Shown: positions 17,585-26,949, counted from the stretch's first letter. The stretch is 64,000 nt of DNA from Pseudoflavitalea sp. G-6-1-2 (GCF_012927185.1 NZ_JABBGB010000002.1:248001-312000), one strand, 5' to 3'. A program made the numbers and translations. Notes: a model not told the origin generated them from the sequence alone.

Positions 17585-18883
17585 ATGGTACATCGCATTA
17601 TCGAATGGAGTCTCAGGAACCGTTTCATTGTGCTCATGTTATCTGCAGGCCTTTTTGTGTGGGGATTTTTCGCCATGAAAAAGAACCCTGTAGATGCCAT
17701 TCCCGATCTCTCAGAAAATCAGGTGATCGTTTTTACGGAATGGATGGGACGTGGACCGCAACTGATCGAAGACCAGATCACCTATCCCCTCGTAACAAAT
17801 TTACAAGGGCTGCCCAAAATCAAATATGTGCGCGGTTCATCCATGTTCGGCATGAGTTTCATCTACGTGATCTTTCAGGACGATGTAGATATTTACTGGG
17901 CCCGCGAACGCGTGCTCGAAAGGCTCAGCACAGTTACCCGCTCACTGCCCACAGGCGTTTCACCACAGTTGGGTCCTGATGGGACCGGCGTTGGCCATAT
18001 ACTCTGGTACACGCTCGATGCGCCCAATATGGATCTTGGCGAACAACGCGCTCTGCAGGACTGGTATGTGAAGTTCGCCCTTCAGAACGTAGAGGGTGTG
18101 AGCGAGATCGCCAGCTTCGGCGGTTTTCAGAAACAATATCAGGTAACGCTCGATCCGAATAAACTGCTCTACTATCGCCTCTCAGTAAATGAAGTGATCA
18201 ACGCCATCCGAACCAATAACAATGAATCGGGAGGAAGAAAATTCGAGCTCAGCGATATCGGTTACATCATCAAAACCTCCGGCTATCTGAAATCGATGGA
18301 AGAGATCGGGAATATCCCCGTAAAAAATCAGAACAGCATACCCATACGCGTGAGCGATCTCGGCACTGTACAGATGACCGGCGAAACACGTCTCGGCATC
18401 TTCGATCAGAATGGCGAAGGCGAGCGCGTAGGCGGCATTGTAGTGATGCGCTACGGCGAAAACGCGGCGGCTGTTATCGATCGTGTGAAAGAGAAAATGA
18501 AAGAAGTGGCGAAGGGTTTTCCGGAGAAAGTGAAGTTCGACATCGTGTACGATCGCGGAGAACTGATCTCCGAATCGGTGGACTCCATCAAACGAACACT
18601 GATCGAAGAAATGATAGTGGTGTCGATTGTAGTGATCATCTTCCTCTTCCACTGGCGAAGTGCACTGAGCATCATCATTCAGATCCCCATCACACTGGCC
18701 ACGAGTTTTATTCTGCTGAATGCCTTCGGCATCACCAGCAATATCATGAGCCTTACCGGTATCGCCCTTGCTATCGGCGTGATTGTAGACAATGGCATTA
18801 TCATGAGTGAGAACGCCTACAAGCACCTCTCCGAACGATATGCCAGCTGGCAGGAAAACCAAAAAAATCAGACATCATTATGA
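17585..18883 (+). CDS. cusA: CusA/CzcA heavy-metal RND pump, N-terminal part
   Basis: These 432 residues are the first 40 percent of a CusA-type RND pump that exports monovalent or divalent metal ions. They contain TM1 (FIVLMLSAGLFVWGFFAM), the N-terminal porter domain (LIEDQITYPLVTNLQGLP, RERVLERLSTV) and TM2-TM4. TM4 (IALAIGVIVDNGIIMSENAY) keeps the proton-relay Asp. The frame stops at 18883 in the cytosolic loop after TM4, where family members of about 1040 residues or more continue. The rest is encoded in the next frame, which starts at an overlapping ATGA. Just before lies an A7 run. One extra A would join the two frames. The ATG at 17585 starts the conserved cytosolic N-terminus (MVHRIIEWSLRNR). 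Confidence 0.85.
   Translation: MVHRIIEWSLRNRFIVLMLSAGLFVWGFFAMKKNPVDAIPDLSENQVIVFTEWMGRGPQLIEDQITYPLVTNLQGLPKIKYVRGSSMFGMSFIYVIFQDDVDIYWARERVLERLSTVTRSLPTGVSPQLGPDGTGVGHILWYTLDAPNMDLGEQRALQDWYVKFALQNVEGVSEIASFGGFQKQYQVTLDPNKLLYYRLSVNEVINAIRTNNNESGGRKFELSDIGYIIKTSGYLKSMEEIGNIPVKNQNSIPIRVSDLGTVQMTGETRLGIFDQNGEGERVGGIVVMRYGENAAAVIDRVKEKMKEVAKGFPEKVKFDIVYDRGELISESVDSIKRTLIEEMIVVSIVVIIFLFHWRSALSIIIQIPITLATSFILLNAFGITSNIMSLTGIALAIGVIVDNGIIMSENAYKHLSERYASWQENQKNQTSL
18861..18867 (+). other. A7 run at the CusA frame change
   Basis: Seven A follow CC and precede TCAG. In the frame of the first CusA part, the site reads A AAA AAT, a possible -1 slippery heptamer. A -1 shift here enters the frame of the downstream CusA part with no intervening stop. 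It is also a site where one missing A would create the split. Confidence 0.5.
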
Positions 18884-20811
18884 ACTTGTTCAGAAAAAAA
18901 ATAAAACAGCAGCCCTGGATCTCCGAAGAAGAAAGGCTGAAAGTGGTGGAGAAGGCCAGCAAGCAGGTGTCGCGCGGAGTGTTCTTCGCAACGGTGATCA
19001 TCATCACTTCTTTTCTGCCGGTGTTCATGCTCACGGGGCAGGAAGGCAAACTTTTCCATCCGCTTGCCTGGACCAAAACCTTTATCATGATCGTAGATGC
19101 GCTGCTGGTGATCACACTCGCACCCGTGCTCATCTCGTTCTTCATGAAAGGGAAATTCAGACCAGACAATGCCAACCCCGTTACCAGAATTCTCGAAAAG
19201 ATCTACACGCCCATCATCAAATGGGTATTGAAATGGAGAAAGACAACGCTGGCCATCAACCTCGCAGCGCTGATACTCACCATTCCCTTGCTGCGCAGTC
19301 TCGGCAGCGAATTCATGCCGCCACTCGATGAGCAAAGCATTTTATTTATGCCGGTAACGCTGCCCGATGTGAGCAACGGAGAAGCCAAACGCATTCTGCA
19401 GGTGCAGGATAAACTCATCCGCACCGTGCCCGAAGTAGACAAGGTACTCGGAAAAGCAGGCCGGGCAAGCACTGCAACGGATAACTCTCCTATCAGCATG
19501 ATCGAGACCATCATTATGCTGAAACCAAAAGATAAATGGAGGGCAGGCATTACCAAAAAAGACATCATCAATGAACTCGATGCCAAACTGCAAATACCTG
19601 GTGTGGTAAATGGCTGGACGCAACCGATCATCAATCGCATCAACATGCTGGCCACCGGAATCAGAACCGATGTTGGCGTGAAGGTATACGGACAAAATCT
19701 CGACACCATCGCAGCAGTGTCTGAGCGTGTACGTAAAGCGCTCGAAGGAACGCAGGGCATCGCAGATCTTTATGTAGAGCCTGTTACCGGTGGAAAATAT
19801 CTCAGCATCAATGTAAAACGCGATCAGCTGGCGAGATACGGTTTATCAGTAGATGATGTGAATCAGACCGTAGAAACCGCGCTGGGCGGCGCTCCTATCG
19901 GAAACACGGTGGAAGGGCGTCAGCGATTCAGCATCAATGTTCGTCTCGCACAGGAATATCGCAATAGTCCGGAACGCATCAAACGCATTCCGATGATGTC
20001 TCCGGCAATGGGCGAAATTCCATTATCCGCCGTAGCAGATGTAGTATTTGAAGATGGCCCGCCGATGATCACCTCAGACAATGCCATGCTGCGCGGCGCT
20101 GTGCTCTTCAATGTGCGCGACCGTGATCTCGGCAGTACCGTAAAAGAAGCCATCGATAAAATGAACAATGCCAAAGGCGTACTGCCGCAGGGCTACTTTC
20201 TCGAATGGAGCGGACAATACGAAAACCTCATCCGCGGACAGCAAACCCTGCTATGGATTGCACCAATTGTTTTGCTGATCATTTTCTTCTCGCTCTATTT
20301 CGCATTCCATTCCATGCGCGAAGCATTTCTCAGTCTCATCACCGTTCCCTTCGCACTCATCGGAGGTGCCTATATGATCTGGTACTGGGATGTAAACCTC
20401 TCTGTTGCAGTGGCAGTGGGCTTTATAGCGCTCTTCGGCATTGCAGTGGAAACTGGTATCGTAATGGTGATCTACCTCAACGATGCCATGCAGCAACTGG
20501 TAAAGGAAAAAGGCAATTCATCTGAGACTATCACCAGACAAGACCTGCTGAAGTATGTGATCTACGGAGCAGCCAAAAGGCTTCGCCCAAAACTGATGAC
20601 AGTCTGCGTATCCCTCTTCGGATTGATCCCCGTACTCTGGGCAACCGGTGTAGGAACAGATGTGATGAAACCGATAGTATTACCGATGATCGGCGGCGTG
20701 CTCACTTCATCCACGCATATTCTGCTGGTAACGCCATTGATCTTCTTAATGACGAAAGAATATGAATTACGCAAGTATGGTAAACTTCAGATACATGAAA
20801 CCACTCACTAA
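18880..20811 (+). CDS. cusA: CusA/CzcA heavy-metal RND pump, C-terminal part
   Basis: These 643 residues hold the remainder of the pump: the loop before TM5 (ISEEERLKVVEKASKQVSRG), TM5-TM6, TM7, the second porter domain (SEFMPPLDEQSILFMPVTLP, TDNSPISMIETIIMLKP, INMLATGIRTDVGVKVYG) and TM8-TM12. TM10 (IALFGIAVETGIVMVIYL) keeps the relay Glu, and the Lys of RPKLMTVC is also present. The ATG overlaps the previous stop in ATGA, the usual form for translational coupling. Nothing in either half is visibly decayed. The product may be a two-piece pump, a frameshift-produced full pump, or the result of a base loss or sequence error in the A7 run. The family call is certain. Confidence 0.85.
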   Translation: MNLFRKKIKQQPWISEEERLKVVEKASKQVSRGVFFATVIIITSFLPVFMLTGQEGKLFHPLAWTKTFIMIVDALLVITLAPVLISFFMKGKFRPDNANPVTRILEKIYTPIIKWVLKWRKTTLAINLAALILTIPLLRSLGSEFMPPLDEQSILFMPVTLPDVSNGEAKRILQVQDKLIRTVPEVDKVLGKAGRASTATDNSPISMIETIIMLKPKDKWRAGITKKDIINELDAKLQIPGVVNGWTQPIINRINMLATGIRTDVGVKVYGQNLDTIAAVSERVRKALEGTQGIADLYVEPVTGGKYLSINVKRDQLARYGLSVDDVNQTVETALGGAPIGNTVEGRQRFSINVRLAQEYRNSPERIKRIPMMSPAMGEIPLSAVADVVFEDGPPMITSDNAMLRGAVLFNVRDRDLGSTVKEAIDKMNNAKGVLPQGYFLEWSGQYENLIRGQQTLLWIAPIVLLIIFFSLYFAFHSMREAFLSLITVPFALIGGAYMIWYWDVNLSVAVAVGFIALFGIAVETGIVMVIYLNDAMQQLVKEKGNSSETITRQDLLKYVIYGAAKRLRPKLMTVCVSLFGLIPVLWATGVGTDVMKPIVLPMIGGVLTSSTHILLVTPLIFLMTKEYELRKYGKLQIHETTH

Positions 20812-22048
20812 AATATATGCAGCGATGCTGCTGATGCTGCCTACAGCGCTTTCTGCACAGGACACGCCAGTGCTGAGTCTCGACAGCATTCTGCAACGGA
20901 TCGACCGTAACAACCTGCAACTGCAATCGTATGAACTCAAGGCCAAAAGCTACGAGTACAGCGCAGATGCAGCCACTGCGTGGATGGCGCCCATGGTAGG
21001 TGCAGGTACATTCATGACGCCCTACCCCCGTCAGAAACTCATGGACGATCGGGATAAAGGAAGCCTGATGCTGCAGATAGAACAGGATATTCCCAATCCG
21101 CTCAAACTGAAAGCAAAGAAGAATTACATCGCTTCGCAATCCAATGTGGAACGCGCCAACAGAGATATTTCGCTCAATGAAATGAAGAGCCAGGCAAAGC
21201 GGCTCTACTTCAACTGGCTGGTGGCACAGGATAGAATTGCTGTGTTGCAGGAGACGGAAAAGATCATGATCACCATGAAGAAGATCGAAGAAGTCAGGTA
21301 TCCTTATAATCAGTCGTTACTCGGTAACGTGTACAAAGCAGATGCGAAGATCGAAGAGAACAGAAATATGGCGCGGATGCAAACCGGTACCATCGCGAAA
21401 GCGAGATCCTGGCTCAATAGCCTGATGAATGCACCAGGCAACACTCCATTTGAAATAGACAGTACATATCAGCCTGTATTCAATCAGGCTGCCACTTACG
21501 ACACAGCTTCATTGGCCGCGCTGCGCAAAGATGTTTTCAAAATGAATGCCGGTATTCGCAGCATGCAGCTCGAAATCGAAAGCATGAAGCTGGAGAGAAA
21601 ACCCGATTTCCGCATCCGCTTCGATCATATGAGTCCACTTGGAAAAATGATGCCGCAGGCATTTAGTGTGATGGGTATGATCAGCATCCCCATTGCACCC
21701 TGGAGCAGCAAAATGTACAAGTCGGAGATCAAAGCCATGCAGTACAATATTCAGTCCATGGAGAAAGAGCGCGCTGCCATGCTGCAGGAAACACAAGGCA
21801 TGCTGTACGGAATGCAATATGAAATTCAAACGATGCAGAAACGTATCGACGGTATGGAACACAGCATTATCCCGGCGCTGAAACGCACTATGGATGCGAA
21901 CTTCCTCGCCTATCAGGAAAACAAGATGAATCTCAGCAATGTGATCGATTCATGGGAAGCGCTCACCATGATGCAAATGAATGTGCTCGACGAAAAATTA
22001 AAGTTGTACGAAATGATCGTTGATTATGAAAAACAGTTATATCGTTAA
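20795..22048 (+). CDS. TolC/CusC-like outer-membrane efflux protein
   Basis: A 417-residue outer-membrane channel of the TolC family with signal peptide MKPLTKIYAAMLLMLPTALS. The long alpha-helical hairpins are visible as heptad-rich stretches (LQLQSYELKAKSYEYSADAA, GMEHSIIPALKRTMDANFLA), and the OEP repeat covers about residues 30-200 and 230-410. It would form the exit duct for the CusA pump. Many Met residues line the middle part, which fits a copper or silver system. The ATG at 20795 overlaps the end of the pump gene by 17 nt. An earlier ATG at 20762 would add 11 residues before the signal peptide and is less likely. Confidence 0.88.
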   Translation: MKPLTKIYAAMLLMLPTALSAQDTPVLSLDSILQRIDRNNLQLQSYELKAKSYEYSADAATAWMAPMVGAGTFMTPYPRQKLMDDRDKGSLMLQIEQDIPNPLKLKAKKNYIASQSNVERANRDISLNEMKSQAKRLYFNWLVAQDRIAVLQETEKIMITMKKIEEVRYPYNQSLLGNVYKADAKIEENRNMARMQTGTIAKARSWLNSLMNAPGNTPFEIDSTYQPVFNQAATYDTASLAALRKDVFKMNAGIRSMQLEIESMKLERKPDFRIRFDHMSPLGKMMPQAFSVMGMISIPIAPWSSKMYKSEIKAMQYNIQSMEKERAAMLQETQGMLYGMQYEIQTMQKRIDGMEHSIIPALKRTMDANFLAYQENKMNLSNVIDSWEALTMMQMNVLDEKLKLYEMIVDYEKQLYR

Positions 22049-23237
22049 ATCAATCATACTCGCCTCTGCAACAGCTTTCCTGTTGGCCGCCTGTAAAGAG
22101 AATGCAGCACAAGATGCGAAAGGCGGTCATAAGGAAGCTTTGATAGACAGTTCGGTACGGAGCCTTACGCAACCTGCCAATCAGCAGGTGGTGGCAGGTA
22201 TTCCCGTGATCACCGCTGCGCAGGGTGCACGCATATTTTCTGCTGAAGTGAATGGTGTGATCAGTTACGACACACGCAATCAGACCAGCATTGCCAGCCG
22301 TGTTGCAGGGCGTATCGAACGCCTCCATATCAAATACAATTATCAGCCGGTGAAACGTGGTCAGCTGATCATGGAACTGTATTCTCCTGATCTCGCAGCC
22401 GCGCAGCGTGAGTTGCTGTTCGTTGCAGCAAATGATGTTTCGATGCTCGACCGGGCAAAAGAGAAACTGCTGCTGGCAGGCATGCAACCTGCGCAGATCA
22501 GTGAACTGCTTCGCACAGGCAAGATTCTTTATCGCATTCCTGTTTACAGCAACAGCGATGGATACATTCTTGAAAAAACAGCAGCGGCTATTGCACCAAC
22601 TCCGGGCATAACATCAGCCGCACCAGCGTCGGGCGGCGATGGAATGGCGGGTATGGGTGGAGCAGGCGCAACGCCGGCATCCGCTTCTGCTGCGGCTCCT
22701 GTGGCATCGCCCGTGATGCTGCGCGAAGGCCAGTATGTTGCTGCAGGACAAAGCCTCTTCACTATCTATCAATCCACCAACCTGGTAGCTGAGTTTGCAT
22801 TCTCTCCGGCGCTGGCATCGAAGATGAAAACCGGACAAAACCTGCTTTTCTATCCGAATGAAAACAGCCAGCAGATGCAATCCGGAAAGATCGGATTGAT
22901 AGAACCTGTTTTCAGGAACGGAGAGAATTTCACGCTCGCACGCGTGTATCTCGGCAATGCCGATTTTCAACCCGGACAACTGCTTACTGCGAATGTGCCG
23001 GTAGTGTACTGCAACAGCTGGTGGTTGCCGAAGCAGGCTGTATGGATGCAGGGTGCACAGGCCATCATCTTCATCAAAGAGCAGTCAGTTTTCAGACCGG
23101 TACAGATACGCACCGGCATTATCGGTAATGATGCCGTGCAGGTATTGTCTGATCTCACCGGAAAAGAAATCGCTTCCAATGCATTCTACATGGTAGACAG
23201 TGAAAGCTTCATCAAAGTAAATGACAGTATTCAATAA
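22026..23237 (+). CDS. CusB-like periplasmic adaptor (first of two)
   Basis: A 403-residue lipoprotein adaptor (lipobox LLAACKEN) of the RND membrane-fusion family. The barrel-sandwich half-motif SIASRVAGRIERLHIKYNYQ and the hairpin helices (SPDLAAAQRELLFVAA) are clear. An unusual Gly/Ala/Met-rich insert (GGDGMAGMGGAGATP) interrupts the lipoyl-like region around residues 200-225, before MLREGQYVAAGQSLFTIY. The adaptor couples the CusA pump to the outer-membrane channel. It overlaps the TolC-like gene by 23 nt. ATG 22026 is chosen because it begins the signal peptide. Compared with the second adaptor it lacks the N-terminal heavy-metal-binding domain. Confidence 0.88.
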   Translation: MKNSYIVKSIILASATAFLLAACKENAAQDAKGGHKEALIDSSVRSLTQPANQQVVAGIPVITAAQGARIFSAEVNGVISYDTRNQTSIASRVAGRIERLHIKYNYQPVKRGQLIMELYSPDLAAAQRELLFVAANDVSMLDRAKEKLLLAGMQPAQISELLRTGKILYRIPVYSNSDGYILEKTAAAIAPTPGITSAAPASGGDGMAGMGGAGATPASASAAAPVASPVMLREGQYVAAGQSLFTIYQSTNLVAEFAFSPALASKMKTGQNLLFYPNENSQQMQSGKIGLIEPVFRNGENFTLARVYLGNADFQPGQLLTANVPVVYCNSWWLPKQAVWMQGAQAIIFIKEQSVFRPVQIRTGIIGNDAVQVLSDLTGKEIASNAFYMVDSESFIKVNDSIQ

Positions 23238-23244
23238 GCAGAAT

Positions 23245-24465
23245 ATGGAAAGAAAACAATTTGTAAAATGGATAGCCCTGGCCAGCTTGCTGCCTGCAAC
23301 ATTTTTTGCCGCCTGCTCGGAAGACAAAAGTAAAACAAAAGTGAGTGCAGCAGCTCCGAAGCAAACGTACACTTGTCCGATGCACCCGCAGATTGTGCAG
23401 GATAAGCCAGGCACCTGCCCTATCTGCGCCATGGATCTCGTTCCGTTCGACAAGAATAATAAAGATGCATCGCTCACGCTCGGCGAAAGTCAGATGGCGC
23501 TTGCCAATATCACTACCATGGTGGTGGGCAATGCTGCAATGAACAATACAAAACAACTCAATGGCAGGCTGGCAACAAATCCTGATCAGACAGTGTATGT
23601 GAGCAGCCGCGTTGCAGGACGTGTAGAAACATTGTACGTAAAAGAAACCGGCATAAAAGTGCAGAAGGGGCAACCACTCTATCGCATCTATTCGGAGCAG
23701 CTGGCTGCATTGCAGCAGGAGTTTCTGCTGGCAAATGCGCAACTGAAGCAGTTTCCTGAAGATGCACGATTCAGAGAAATAGAACGTGCAGCGCGGCAAA
23801 AACTGAAGCTCTTCGATCAGTCGGATGCGCAATTGCAGCAACTGTTGCAGGCAAATAAAGTATCACCTTATGTTACATATGCTGCAACTGCCACTGGCAT
23901 CGTAGCAGAACTGAATATTACCGAAGGGCAATATGTAACAGAAGGAGGATCTGTAATGAAGTTGGAAGGATACGGTGCACTTTGGGTGGAGGCCGATGTG
24001 TATGCTTCGGAGCTGCCTTACGTGCGCGTAGGACAAAAAGTAACCGTGATCGTATCCGGATGGGAACAGCAGCCACAGCAGATGACGGTGCAATTCATCA
24101 ACCCTGCATTGCAAAGTGGTACACAACTGATGCAGGTCCGCGGAACAATTGCCAACCCCAATCAACAATGGCAGCCGGGCTTGCAGGCGATAGTTCAGCT
24201 ACCCATCAAAAGCAGCAGCGATGCACTTACCCTTCCGGTGGATGCAGTGATCCGCGATGGCAAAGGCACGCATGTGTGGCTGCAAACTGAACGCGGCAAA
24301 TTCGAACCGCGCATGGTGAAACTCGGAATGGAGAATGCCAATCTCGTTGAGATCAATTCAGGCCTCGCCGCCGGTGATACCGTTGTTGTTACAGGCGCTT
24401 ACCTGCTCTACAGCGAATACATCCTCAAAAAAGGAGCTGATCCCATGGCCGGACATAAACACTAA
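23245..24465 (+). CDS. CusB-like periplasmic adaptor with heavy-metal-binding domain
   Basis: A 406-residue lipoprotein adaptor (signal MERKQFVKWIALASLLPATF, lipobox FAACSE). Its N-terminal module YTCPMHPQIVQDKPGTCPIC-AMDLVP is the heavy-metal-binding domain (HMBD/YHS-like) typical of copper-system CusB proteins. The adaptor body follows: TVYVSSRVAGRVETLYVKET, helices rich in Gln, the second lipoyl half (ITEGQYVTEGGSVMKLEGYG) and a beta-barrel ending VVVTGAYLLYSEYILKKGAD. The start at ATG 23245 leaves a 7-nt gap to the previous adaptor. Two adaptors in one operon could form mixed rings or be alternatives. The Met/Cys metal site suggests direct copper hand-over. Confidence 0.9.
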   Translation: MERKQFVKWIALASLLPATFFAACSEDKSKTKVSAAAPKQTYTCPMHPQIVQDKPGTCPICAMDLVPFDKNNKDASLTLGESQMALANITTMVVGNAAMNNTKQLNGRLATNPDQTVYVSSRVAGRVETLYVKETGIKVQKGQPLYRIYSEQLAALQQEFLLANAQLKQFPEDARFREIERAARQKLKLFDQSDAQLQQLLQANKVSPYVTYAATATGIVAELNITEGQYVTEGGSVMKLEGYGALWVEADVYASELPYVRVGQKVTVIVSGWEQQPQQMTVQFINPALQSGTQLMQVRGTIANPNQQWQPGLQAIVQLPIKSSSDALTLPVDAVIRDGKGTHVWLQTERGKFEPRMVKLGMENANLVEINSGLAAGDTVVVTGAYLLYSEYILKKGADPMAGHKH

Positions 24466-24507
24466 ACAATTTCATCACCATATTCTCATAACACAATTCT
24501 TAAAATC

Positions 24508-25095
24508 ATGTTCATGAAATCAATTATCGGAACATCACTGGTTGCCATTGCAGTGCTTGCATTTGCAGCCTGCGGCAACGGAAACAACAATGCAGATGCG
24601 CCTGCAAAAACAGACAGCACGGAGCATACAGATCACACAGGACATAATCATGCAGCAGAAAAACCGGCTGAGCAAACCAAAACTGCCGGTGTGCAGATCA
24701 AAGACGATATGCTGAATGCCGTGTATCAGCAATATGCTGCACTCACTGCAGCTTTGGTTGAAAGCGATGCTGCAAAAGCAAAAGTTGCCGCCAATGCCAT
24801 CGAAGCTGGTGCTAAAGAATTGAAGGGCGCAGAAGCCATTGCAGCTGCTGCTGCGAAAATCACCACAGCAAAGGATATCGATGCACAGAGAATCGCCTAT
24901 TCCGACCTCAGCAATAACCTCATCACACTGGTAAAGAAATCAGGCATCAACAGCGGTGAGCTGTATGTGGAGTTTTGTCCCATGGCTATGAATGATAAAG
25001 GCGGGTACTGGATCAGCAACGACAAGGCCATCAAAAATCCTTATTTTGGAGCAAGCATGCTCACCTGTGGCGATGTGAAAGAAACTTTGCAATAA
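24508..25095 (+). CDS. DUF3347 lipoprotein, copper-cluster associated
   Basis: A 195-residue lipoprotein (lipobox AFAACGN) with a His-rich linker (TEHTDHTGHNHAAEK) and a DUF3347 helical domain (LNAVYQQYAALTAALVESDA). It ends in the conserved YVEFCPMAMNDKGGYWIS and NPYFGASMLTCGDV. The paired Cys and Met residues in this C-terminal motif resemble the Cys/Met sites of periplasmic copper carriers. The family is found near CusAB genes in Bacteroidota, and a metallochaperone role is an inference. It follows the second adaptor by 42 nt. The alternative ATG at 24514 shortens it by two residues. Confidence 0.85.
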   Translation: MFMKSIIGTSLVAIAVLAFAACGNGNNNADAPAKTDSTEHTDHTGHNHAAEKPAEQTKTAGVQIKDDMLNAVYQQYAALTAALVESDAAKAKVAANAIEAGAKELKGAEAIAAAAAKITTAKDIDAQRIAYSDLSNNLITLVKKSGINSGELYVEFCPMAMNDKGGYWISNDKAIKNPYFGASMLTCGDVKETLQ

Positions 25096-25119
25096 CCCCT
25101 TCAACTCAAATACCATACA

Positions 25120-25695
25120 ATGTTTACAAAACAACACACATTGAAACTGGCATTGCTGTTGGTGCTGTTTGCAGGCATGCACCAGTTCGCAGTTGCTCAA
25201 TCCGGGGAAGTATGCTATAATCCCAATCTCGTAAAAGATACCAGCAAACGCAGCATCAAATCGATGGCATTTGCGAAGCATCACGGAGACAGCATCAAGA
25301 TTGCCTATCATTCTCCGGGCGTCCGCAACAGAATTATCTGGGGTGGACTCGTGCCTTTCGGAGATGTGTGGGTAACAGGTGCGCATGATGCCACTACGCT
25401 GGAGCTGCCTGCACAATTCGTGATGGGAGGCAAAACCATTCCGGCAGGCAAGTATGCGATCTTCACCATTCCCGGAAAAACTGAGTGGACCTTTATTCTC
25501 AACAAACACTGGCAGCAGCACCTCGCATCCGAGTACGATCAGAAAGATGATATCGTGCGCATTCAGGTGAAACCGAAAAAACATGCACATACCGAACGGC
25601 TGCAATACAGCATCGTTGCGCCAAAAGCAGGACAGTCCGCTATTGTGATCGCATGGGAAAAGCTGGAACTGACGGTGCCCTTCAGCATAAAGTAA
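25120..25695 (+). CDS. DUF2911 exported protein
   Basis: A 191-residue protein with signal peptide (LKLALLLVLFAGMHQFAVAQ). It matches the DUF2911 family: KIAYHSPGVRNRIIWGGLVP, VWVTGAHDATTLELP and GKTIPAGKYAIFTIPGKTEW are its conserved beta strands. The function is unknown. It is the last gene of the metal cluster, 24 nt after the DUF3347 gene, so probably in the same transcript. No metal-binding cluster stands out except three His in the C-terminal part. Family identity is strong and role is open. Confidence 0.85.
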   Translation: MFTKQHTLKLALLLVLFAGMHQFAVAQSGEVCYNPNLVKDTSKRSIKSMAFAKHHGDSIKIAYHSPGVRNRIIWGGLVPFGDVWVTGAHDATTLELPAQFVMGGKTIPAGKYAIFTIPGKTEWTFILNKHWQQHLASEYDQKDDIVRIQVKPKKHAHTERLQYSIVAPKAGQSAIVIAWEKLELTVPFSIK

Positions 25696-25775
25696 TCTTG
25701 TCTTCAACAGCAGCAACATTGCAATGCAGGCTAACTGAATTGGCAGTACCTTCGCAGCTTCAATAGACTTTTCGT

Positions 25776-26927
25776 ATGGTTGAAGCTCCGGATGTTCGTA
25801 CCGCCAGGAAGGCCCGCATTGCAATAGCTGTTTTTTATTTCCTGTCAGGGTTTGGTTTTGCCACCTGGGCATCCCGCATACCAGGTCTGCAGCAACAATT
25901 GCATCTCAACGAAGCGCAGCTCGGCGCTGTATTGTTTGCCATGCCTGTAGGACTGATGGCCACGCTCCCGCTCACCGGATTTTTATTGCGCAGATTCAGC
26001 AGCCGCAATATCATGCTGATCGGCGCTATTCTTTTCAATGGGATGATGGGCACCATAGGAATGGTAACCGAAACCTGGCAATTTGCAGTGTTGTTATTCT
26101 GTTTCGGATCTTCCCGCAATCTGATGAATGTCTCCCTCAACGGACAATCCATAGCCGTTCAGGCATTGTATTCCAAATCTATCATCGCCACTTTTCATGG
26201 CATCTGGAGTGTTGCCGGATTCACTGCCGCAGCTGTTGGAGCACTGATGGTGAAATGGGGCGTATTGCCCGGATGGCATTTTCTGGTAGTAGGTATTGCG
26301 CTGTGTGCACTGGCGCTTACATTTTTCAAGGACACTGTTCATCAGATGCCAGCAGCGCACGAACGGAAACAAAGTTTTGCACTTCCTCAGAAATCAATGA
26401 TCTCCTATGGTCTCATTTGTTTTGGTGCGATGGCCTGTGAAGGAGCCATGTACGACTGGAGCGCCATCTATCTCAAAAAAGCAGTAGGCACCACAAAAGA
26501 ACTGGCCACTGCCGGATATGCCATCTACATGGTGGCAATGACCACCGGGCGTTTTCTCGGTGATAAAATCGCCAATGCCATCGGCGTGAAAGCCATGCTG
26601 CGTTACAGCGGCTTACTGCTGTTTGGCGGTTTGATGCTCGCTGCTGCTCTTCCATATCCCATCACAGCCGGTATCGGTTTTGTAATGGTTGGGTTTGGCG
26701 TGAGTTGCGTGGTTCCGATGGTATTCAGCATGGCAGGAAAAGTGAAAGGCATGAGCGGCGGTCCGGCAATTGCATCGGTATCTACTGTAGGATATTTCGG
26801 CTTTCTGATGGTTCCTCCTGTAGTTGGTTTTGTTGCCGAATATGCAGGTCTGCAATGGTCCTTTGCACTGATGAGCCTGATGGGGATGCTGATCCTTTGG
26901 ATGGTTGGAAAAATGAAAGAGCAGTAA
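25776..26927 (+). CDS. MFS transporter (YbjJ-like)
   Basis: A 383-residue major facilitator with about 12 membrane segments. The N-terminal half has SGFGFATWASRIPGLQQQLH, and MATLPLTGFLLRRFSSRNIM covers the TM2-TM3 loop motif. This resembles the YbjJ/MosC group of bacterial MFS proteins whose substrates are unknown. The gene is 80 nt after the DUF2911 gene. A -7-like TACCTTCG element lies in that gap, so it may have its own promoter. Nothing ties it to metals. A hairpin follows the stop at 26931. Confidence 0.85.
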   Translation: MVEAPDVRTARKARIAIAVFYFLSGFGFATWASRIPGLQQQLHLNEAQLGAVLFAMPVGLMATLPLTGFLLRRFSSRNIMLIGAILFNGMMGTIGMVTETWQFAVLLFCFGSSRNLMNVSLNGQSIAVQALYSKSIIATFHGIWSVAGFTAAAVGALMVKWGVLPGWHFLVVGIALCALALTFFKDTVHQMPAAHERKQSFALPQKSMISYGLICFGAMACEGAMYDWSAIYLKKAVGTTKELATAGYAIYMVAMTTGRFLGDKIANAIGVKAMLRYSGLLLFGGLMLAAALPYPITAGIGFVMVGFGVSCVVPMVFSMAGKVKGMSGGPAIASVSTVGYFGFLMVPPVVGFVAEYAGLQWSFALMSLMGMLILWMVGKMKEQ

Positions 26928-26930
26928 CCT

Positions 26931-26949
26931 GTAACCGGACTGCGGTTAC
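26931..26949 (+). terminator. Weak hairpin after the MFS gene
   Basis: GTAACCG and CGGTTAC form a 7-bp stem with a 5-nt loop, 3 nt after the MFS stop. There is no T run, so termination is uncertain. Confidence 0.4.

Noticed and set aside
24940-25872. Long minus-strand frame of 310 codons opposite DUF3347, DUF2911 and the MFS start
   Set aside because: It lies opposite three genes with clear families, signal peptides and plausible starts. Its own composition (Cys- and His-rich, no domain) is that of a shadow frame.
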